This document shows positions 58,800 to 64,000 of a stretch of DNA of 64,000 nucleotides, piece after piece. A program made the translations under genes and the position numbers. The notes beneath the pieces were generated by a model, which was not told where the DNA came from, did no database searches, and saw nothing but the letters and a program-made list of their open reading frames with translations. The DNA comes from Mytilus galloprovincialis (lineage: Eukaryota; Mollusca; Bivalvia; Mytilida; Mytilidae): positions 53,820,833 to 53,884,832 of the forward strand of contig NC_134851.1 of assembly GCF_965363235.1 (NCBI RefSeq), in the 5' to 3' direction. Each line of letters opens with the position of its first letter. Position 1 is the stretch's first letter.

Positions 58800-59069
58800 C
58801 TAATAATATTCCATTTCACTTGGATCTATGGTATCTTGACTTTTCTTCCATGAGATATTAAACATGGGTCTGAGCTGTTTACCGCTGTTGTCTCTCTTCC
58901 CAAACCTTCCCCCTCCAATACTATAATCCTGGTCAGAAAAACGTCTTTTCTCTCTGTTCCATTCTATGCCCTCTTTGTTTTCACTCAGTTTTCGGTGATC
59001 ATCTTTCTGTATAATGTTACCTAGCGATACTCCCAGTAACAGAATGGCCACAATGAAGTTGATACTCAT
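58800..59069 (-). CDS. CCK/sulfakinin-type neuropeptide precursor (FSDQDYSIGGGRF-amide)
   Basis: This ORF of 89 codons is complete from ATG to TAG. Residues 1-18 (MSINFIVAILLLGVSLGN) form a signal peptide. A spacer with acidic and basic residues leads to EKRR (about 40-43), then FSDQDYSIGGGRF, then G-KR (amidation glycine and dibasic site). A C-terminal spacer follows and ends in SEMEYY. Processing should release one 13-residue amidated peptide with a Tyr in an acidic context (DQDY), suited to sulfation. From memory, oyster CCK-type peptides end in GLGGGRF-amide, hence the family call. Other RF-amide families are less likely because of the Tyr and GGG spacing. An acceptor (tttgtag, 59077-59083) just upstream implies a 5' UTR exon further right. 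Only one peptide copy is encoded. Confidence 0.82.
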   Translation of the reverse strand: MSINFIVAILLLGVSLGNIIQKDDHRKLSENKEGIEWNREKRRFSDQDYSIGGGRFGKRDNSGKQLRPMFNISWKKSQDTIDPSEMEYY

Positions 59070-59089
59070 TTTATATCTACAAATGTGTT

Positions 59090-60260
59090 AAAACAAAACG
59101 ATTAAAAGGCATTTCCATGGAACCAGTTAATTGGTTTATACATTCATTCTGTTTTGTTTTATATATTACTTTTTTATTTTATATATTTCTTGTAATATAC
59201 TATTTGTAAATACATGGAAATTCATTGTTGTTTGTGCTTTTGATTTTGTCATTTGATTATAGGGACTTTTCTTTTTGAATTTTCCTCGGAGTATTTTTGT
59301 GATTTTTTTTTATAATTATATTCACATTTTATATTATTTATTTTGTTTTTGTAAACACGTATTCTGCCATTACAAAATGATCGTAGAAATGCTTTATATG
59401 TTATGAAAATGGACAAATGATTACACAGCATGTCAATTTCTTAAAAATGCATAGTCCATTCTGTTGTAAAATTTATTCAATAGACATAACAAATATGTCA
59501 AATTCCTTAAAATTTTAAATGAAAAACAAAGCAACACCGAAGAAAATAAACATACACACACGAAAAGAAACAATTCAAGAACACCACTCTCGCTTTTTAG
59601 TTTTTTATTCTCAAAATATCTAAAAATAAGCATTTGTTGAAATGTGCATCAGTTATTAAATGGGCGCTAGCTAAGAAATATGATTTTGTTTGGTTCAATC
59701 ATTACTGAAAGTTAATTAATTTTAAACTATATTTTTAGCAGCCAATGTGGTTCAATTTTGTCAAAATTAGCAAAGAAATATCGCTGATGCAATATTCACT
59801 TGCAGGTAAATAATTCGACCTCATTAAATCCGTATTCATGTATGACCTTCAATTTAACCCATTATTCGTGTTCAGCCATCAAAAGGTAAAGATTGTCAAC
59901 ATTGAAAGTGAAACAAAGATGAACCATTTCGTTGACTTAGCTATTTATATTTATGCTTATGTTTACATTGGGTATGTGATCGTCGGTAATATTCGGAGGT
60001 CATCTCGATAGTTAATTAGATGACGTCTAGACTAAAATACACACGAAATTCTGATTTGTATTATCGTGTGTATGCATTGTTAACTGTTTATTTCAGACTT
60101 ATTGTAATTTGGTATGTAATAAATCAAATATGAATTATGAACATTTTATAGATAAACTGGTAAACACTACTTTATTTTGTAAATTATTTGGTTAAATTGT
60201 TTATGTTTACATCTACATTTTCGTTACTTATGAATTCCATTCTAAACTCAATTTATAGTT
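59090..60260. other. 5' side of the neuropeptide gene
   Basis: AT-rich DNA. It should be the 5' UTR intron or promoter region of the minus-strand neuropeptide gene. A diverged duplicate of 59655-60060 lies at 61087-61665. Confidence 0.4.
59655..60060 (+). repeat. Diverged duplication, copy 1
   Basis: The parts gcgctagcta, gcagccaatgtggttcaatt, tattcacttgcaggtaaata and aacattgaaagtgaaacaaa recur in the same order at 61087-61665, with indels. Confidence 0.75.
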
Positions 60261-60268
60261 CAGCGCTT

Positions 60269-60662
60269 TTAATAATAAAATTAACGGTACCAATTTTGTT
60301 GCACCAGATGCGCATTTCGACAATACATGTCTCTTCAGTGATTCTGGTGGCCAAAATATTTGAAATCCAAAGCTTATATAAAAGATGAAGAGCTATAATC
60401 CAAAAGGTCCAAAAAGTATAGCCAAATCCGTGAAAGGAATCAGAGCTTTGCATGAGGGAGATACATTCCTTAATTTATAATAATTTCCATCATTTTGTAA
60501 CAGCAAATTTTAATAACACAAGAAATCCGTATTTTCATGTCGACCCAGTGGTAGTAATAAAATTAACGGTACCAATTTTGTTGCACCAGATGCGCATTTC
60601 GACAATACATGTCTCTTCAGTGATGCTCTTGGCTAAAATATTTGAAATCCAAAGCTTATAAT
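60269..60662 (+). repeat. Element bounded by a direct repeat of about 108 bp
   Basis: The text from aataaaattaacggtacc through gaaatccaaagcttata occurs at about 60271-60378 and 60556-60661 with few changes (cagtgattctggtggcc versus cagtgatgctcttggct). About 175 bp lies between. It has no ORF and contains the gcgcatttcg motif noted at 5855. Confidence 0.85.
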
Positions 60663-61086
60663 AAATGTTGTCCTTATACGCATTATTTCTAATAGCATTC
60701 AATTCACACATTTACGGGGGAAAAAGTTGACCTGTATATTTCCTCACATTGACATCACAAATGACATTTTGGAATTAAAAAAAAAACAAGACCAGACAAC
60801 TGTTATCATTCATCAATGGAATTAGAAAAAAATTGGAAAATGATTGGTTTTCTTAAAAAAAAATAATTACCAACTAGGTACCTTTTGAATACCTACGCAA
60901 AAGGTACCCCCTGTCAGGTAAATACTATCCGATTCTATGAGTCATGAATAAGGACATAACTCTATTATATTTAAAAATAAAAGAAGACCAAAACGTCGAG
61001 TTTCAGAATATTTGATGACTATTTTTCAGATTGAGTTGTTTTGGCCCTACGCGGTTGCTTTCCAACAAATTATTACATTATACAGT

Positions 61087-61665
61087 TTTGTCTTAAAGAG
61101 GCACTAGCTACGGGATAAATAAAAAAAAATCTAAAATATGATTGTTTTGTTCAATCATTAATCATTTAATGAAATAAAAAAGTGAAATTATAATTCACTT
61201 TTAGCGGCCAATATGATTCAATTTTGTCGAAATACGGCAAAGAAACATTGATGATGAATTGTTCACTTGCAAGTGAATAATTCGATTTCAATGAATCCGT
61301 ATTCATATGAACTATAAATAAACCCCTTAGCTAGAGATGGATAACGCATAAATCGTGCGTGTTAAGTTGTTTAAAGGAAAATAATGTCAACATTGAAAGT
61401 GAAACAAAGGTAAATCATTTGATTGACTGAATCGATTCACAAAACATAATTCGTATACAGATAGATACGATGATTAACATATTTTCAACCTATAATATGG
61501 AATTAGACAGACTAAGAAAAATCCAATTGCATGATTACTCTATCTTTCTACTTATATTTATATTTATGTTTATATCACTGATATGACAATCGAAGGTCTT
61601 CGGAGATCAGGATATGCAATTGAATTGCGTCTAAATCTAAATACACACAAATTGAATCTACATAT
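61087..61665 (+). repeat. Diverged duplication, copy 2
   Basis: Matches 59655-60060 in order, longer by insertions (about 61420-61550). Confidence 0.75.
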
Positions 61666-61669
61666 TCTC

Positions 61670-62330
61670 GAGACCATGCACTGCAAACGTTTTTTTTTTT
61701 TTTTACTTTTTTATAATTTGATAAATGTTTTACATTGGTATAAATCAGATATGAGAATTTGAGTCAAAACGATGAACATGAATTTGACAGCTAGTGTCCC
61801 TTTAAAGTTTTCAAATTTCAAAGACATATTTACTTATTAAAAAAAAACGGAACATACCGAAGACCCGTAGAAAGATAGGACTTGTGCTTAACTTATCATA
61901 AAAATAAAAATAAATTGAATTATAATTAAAAAAAAAAAAAAAATACGTCTGCATATATATAATATACTTACTTTTTACTTATTTTGTTCTGTATAAACCA
62001 AGTAATATACAACGTCTTTTAACCAGAATATTTATAGTATATGTATGACGTATTAATCACAGGTGCTGCATATTTTTTTTTTATTTTTTAACGTTACTTT
62101 TGAAACCATTGTTAATTTTTCAATCAGGATTTTTGAAATAGTCATAAATTTCACAGTATCACCTGCTACTTTCAGTTTTCAAAATCGAGATTTCTTACAT
62201 TGTCAATCAATTTAACTTTCATAGATACAACCTGACTTTCATTTATTAGGACATTTTCTGGTTATGTCACTTTAATAGGAAACTACTTGTGATAGACCAA
62301 TGCTATATTTTACAAAGTTGAATATCTATC
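61670..62330. other. AT-rich non-coding DNA
   Basis: It has several A- and T-runs and no ORF or repeat that I can name. Confidence 0.4.
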
Positions 62331-62334
62331 AGTA

Positions 62335-62400
62335 AATGTCAGTTTGTCTATCATATTGAGTGTTCCCATGTCAGTTTGTCTATCATATTGAGTGTTCCTT
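62335..62400 (+). repeat. Two tandem copies of a 32-bp unit
   Basis: The text gtcagtttgtctatcatatt followed by gagtgttcc occurs twice in a row. Confidence 0.85.
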
Positions 62401-62769
62401 AGATCATTGTCCAGTGTCTTTGAATTGATTAGCAAGTTTCAATGTGAAATTTCGTGTTAAAGTTGTTTTGATAGGAATTATAGAGCAATGCTAGTGTTTA
62501 TAAAGTCGCACGACTGTCAGTACATATCACTTTGACGTTTGTCCTGAAGGACAATGTCTAGTGACATTTAATTAATAACCAATTTTCAAAATTAAGTTTT
62601 CCACCTAAATGAGTTTGAAGAATAATAATATTTACAATAAAGTTACATTACATTTAATATATTAGTCTACCACTTCGAGGCCATCACTTTAGTTTATTGT
62701 CCAGCAATTTTGAATTAACTAGCAATGTTTCTATTCATCTGATTTTATTGTTAACAGACAAGATCGGAG

Positions 62770-62905
62770 AAATTTTACTTAGAATGTTATGGTATCTATA
62801 GAATTTACTTAAAATGTTATGGTATCCATATAATTTACTTAAAATGTTATGGTATCCATATAATTTACTTAAAATGTTATGGTATTCATATAATTTACTT
62901 ATGAC
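62770..62905 (+). repeat. Minisatellite, 30-bp unit, about 4.5 copies
   Basis: The unit aatttacttaaaatgttatg + gtatccatat repeats with few changes. Confidence 0.92.
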
Positions 62906-62919
62906 TTGTTGTTACATGC

Positions 62920-63710
62920 ATCTATATTTGATTTATATGTTGTTTTAATGTTACTATGGTCTGTATTTGGATCACGCCTCTATTGCGCTCTTTCCAATAA
63001 ATATTGAAATTAATATTTCAGATGTTAGAATACCTGGATGCTTCATACCTTGTGTTTTAATTTCTTAAGTAAAGAAGTTGCCGGCTGTTATATGTTTATT
63101 GTCCTCGACCTCGATTGAATGGTCCAGCAATGTATACTTTTCTTGTCGTGTGAATATCTCAGTTGTTATGAGTAAAATGATTATAATTATATTTGAAATT
63201 TAGTATCCTTGCCTAGTCCGTCAGACATGGCTCAAATGATATAAAAGTCATTTCAGGGATCAGCGATCACTTGTAAAGTTGCGTGATTAGGGCCCTTTAT
63301 TTTTGTACTATTATTACTAAGTTAACCATACGGTTTACATGTACGACTAGCAATTTTCTTCTTATTTTGAACTGATTTTGATGGTGCATTGGTCAATGTT
63401 TAGTCTTTATATTTTGGTCGGTTTCTCAGATAAAGAAAATAGGTTAATTTTATTTGGTGTATGCGCATATTGTCTGGTAGTTTTAATCTGACCTTGACCC
63501 CATGTTCATAAGTTATAGGTCATTGTTAAGTTTTCCATATCAAGGTTGTTACTGATATACTATAATCAATAGCTGAATTATATTTAGGTGATGATACAAT
63601 TGTACGGATACATAATTCTTCTGACCTTAATGTCGTTTACATGGATTATTAATAATAGAAGGGGTTTGTGTTATTTGTTTAGAATCGATCACAACCAAAT
63701 AAACAACCGA
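62920..63710. other. Non-coding DNA
   Basis: No gene, ORF or repeat recognised. Confidence 0.4.
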
Positions 63711-63713
63711 TAC

Positions 63714-63830
63714 CAGGGGCGGATCCAGGATTTCTGGTTAGGGTGGGGGCGAAAATATTTTATGTTCGCCGAGCGGAGCGAGGCGCAAAAAAATTTTGAG
63801 GTAAAATTACTGAAATATTCTTCTAAAGGG
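63714..63830 (+). mobile_element. hAT-like element, left end
   Basis: CAGGGGCGGATCCAGG resembles the end at 16889. It is followed by a G-rich stretch and cgccgagcggagcgaggcgc. The other end was not found before the window ends. Confidence 0.5.
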
Positions 63831-64000
63831 GTGATATGTAGATCTCAAACTATTGTGTGGTAAAATTAAAGTTTCATGCTGAAAACGCCTTAATCCACAC
63901 ATGACAACAATCTACAATCACCGTAATTAACACTAAGTATTCATAGTGCATATATGAGTGAGTTTATAAAGCTACAGTTATAAAGCTGCAGCCCTTAAAG

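Noticed and set aside
60269-60662. Tiny LTR retroelement
   Set aside because: The direct repeats lack TG...CA ends, and no primer site or polypurine tract is visible.

Overview
The window looks like nuclear DNA of a bivalve mollusc, most likely a mussel (Mytilus or a close relative). The grounds are AT-rich sequence with spliced genes, long repeat-filled introns with GT/AG borders, a dense set of short non-autonomous transposons of types I recall from bivalves, and a neuropeptide precursor ending in GGGRF-amide like bivalve cholecystokinin/sulfakinin peptides. Genus assignment is inference.

Three host genes can be supported. (1) A class A peptide GPCR on + (4882-11191): two coding exons around a 5.2-kb intron, 362 residues, closest in motif pattern to the ETH/TRH/ghrelin receptor group. 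(2) HELLS/LSH, the SNF2-family chromatin remodeller, on + (about 20085-55425): 20 exons whose phases all agree, about 972 residues, with all helicase motifs present. (3) A small neuropeptide precursor on - (58800-59069): signal peptide, then one FSDQDYSIGGGRF-amide peptide between dibasic sites, of CCK/sulfakinin type.

Layout: 1-2479 is the 5' part of a Ty3/Gypsy-like LTR element on - (one LTR, a tRNA-Pro primer site, Gag and protease) that leaves the window on the left. 2.5-4.9 kb holds a few repeats and the GPCR 5' region. 11.2-20 kb is intergenic and filled with foldback and TIR elements and a Penelope-like fragment. 20-55.4 kb is HELLS, whose introns hold SINEs, a LINE, PIF/Harbinger-, hAT- and pogo-like elements, palindromic MITEs and several elements built around tandem arrays. 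55.4-58.8 kb holds a further repeat cluster, including a long inverted repeat. 59-64 kb is the 5' side of the neuropeptide gene, AT-rich with short duplications.

The most notable signal is a shared architecture in three unrelated-looking repeat families in HELLS introns. Each starts after a T-run with a 29-31-nt self-complementary hairpin, continues with a (GTCC)n- or (GTC)n-rich stretch and an array of about 160-190-bp units (longer in one copy), and ends with a short hairpin and a final G before another T-run. This resembles the bivalve 'pearl' elements and non-autonomous Helentron-like elements. Also notable are a tandemly duplicated coding exon in HELLS, two HELLS exons whose 3' ends are duplicated into the next intron, opposed repeat copies flanking exon 10, and a roughly 300-nt intronic hairpin.
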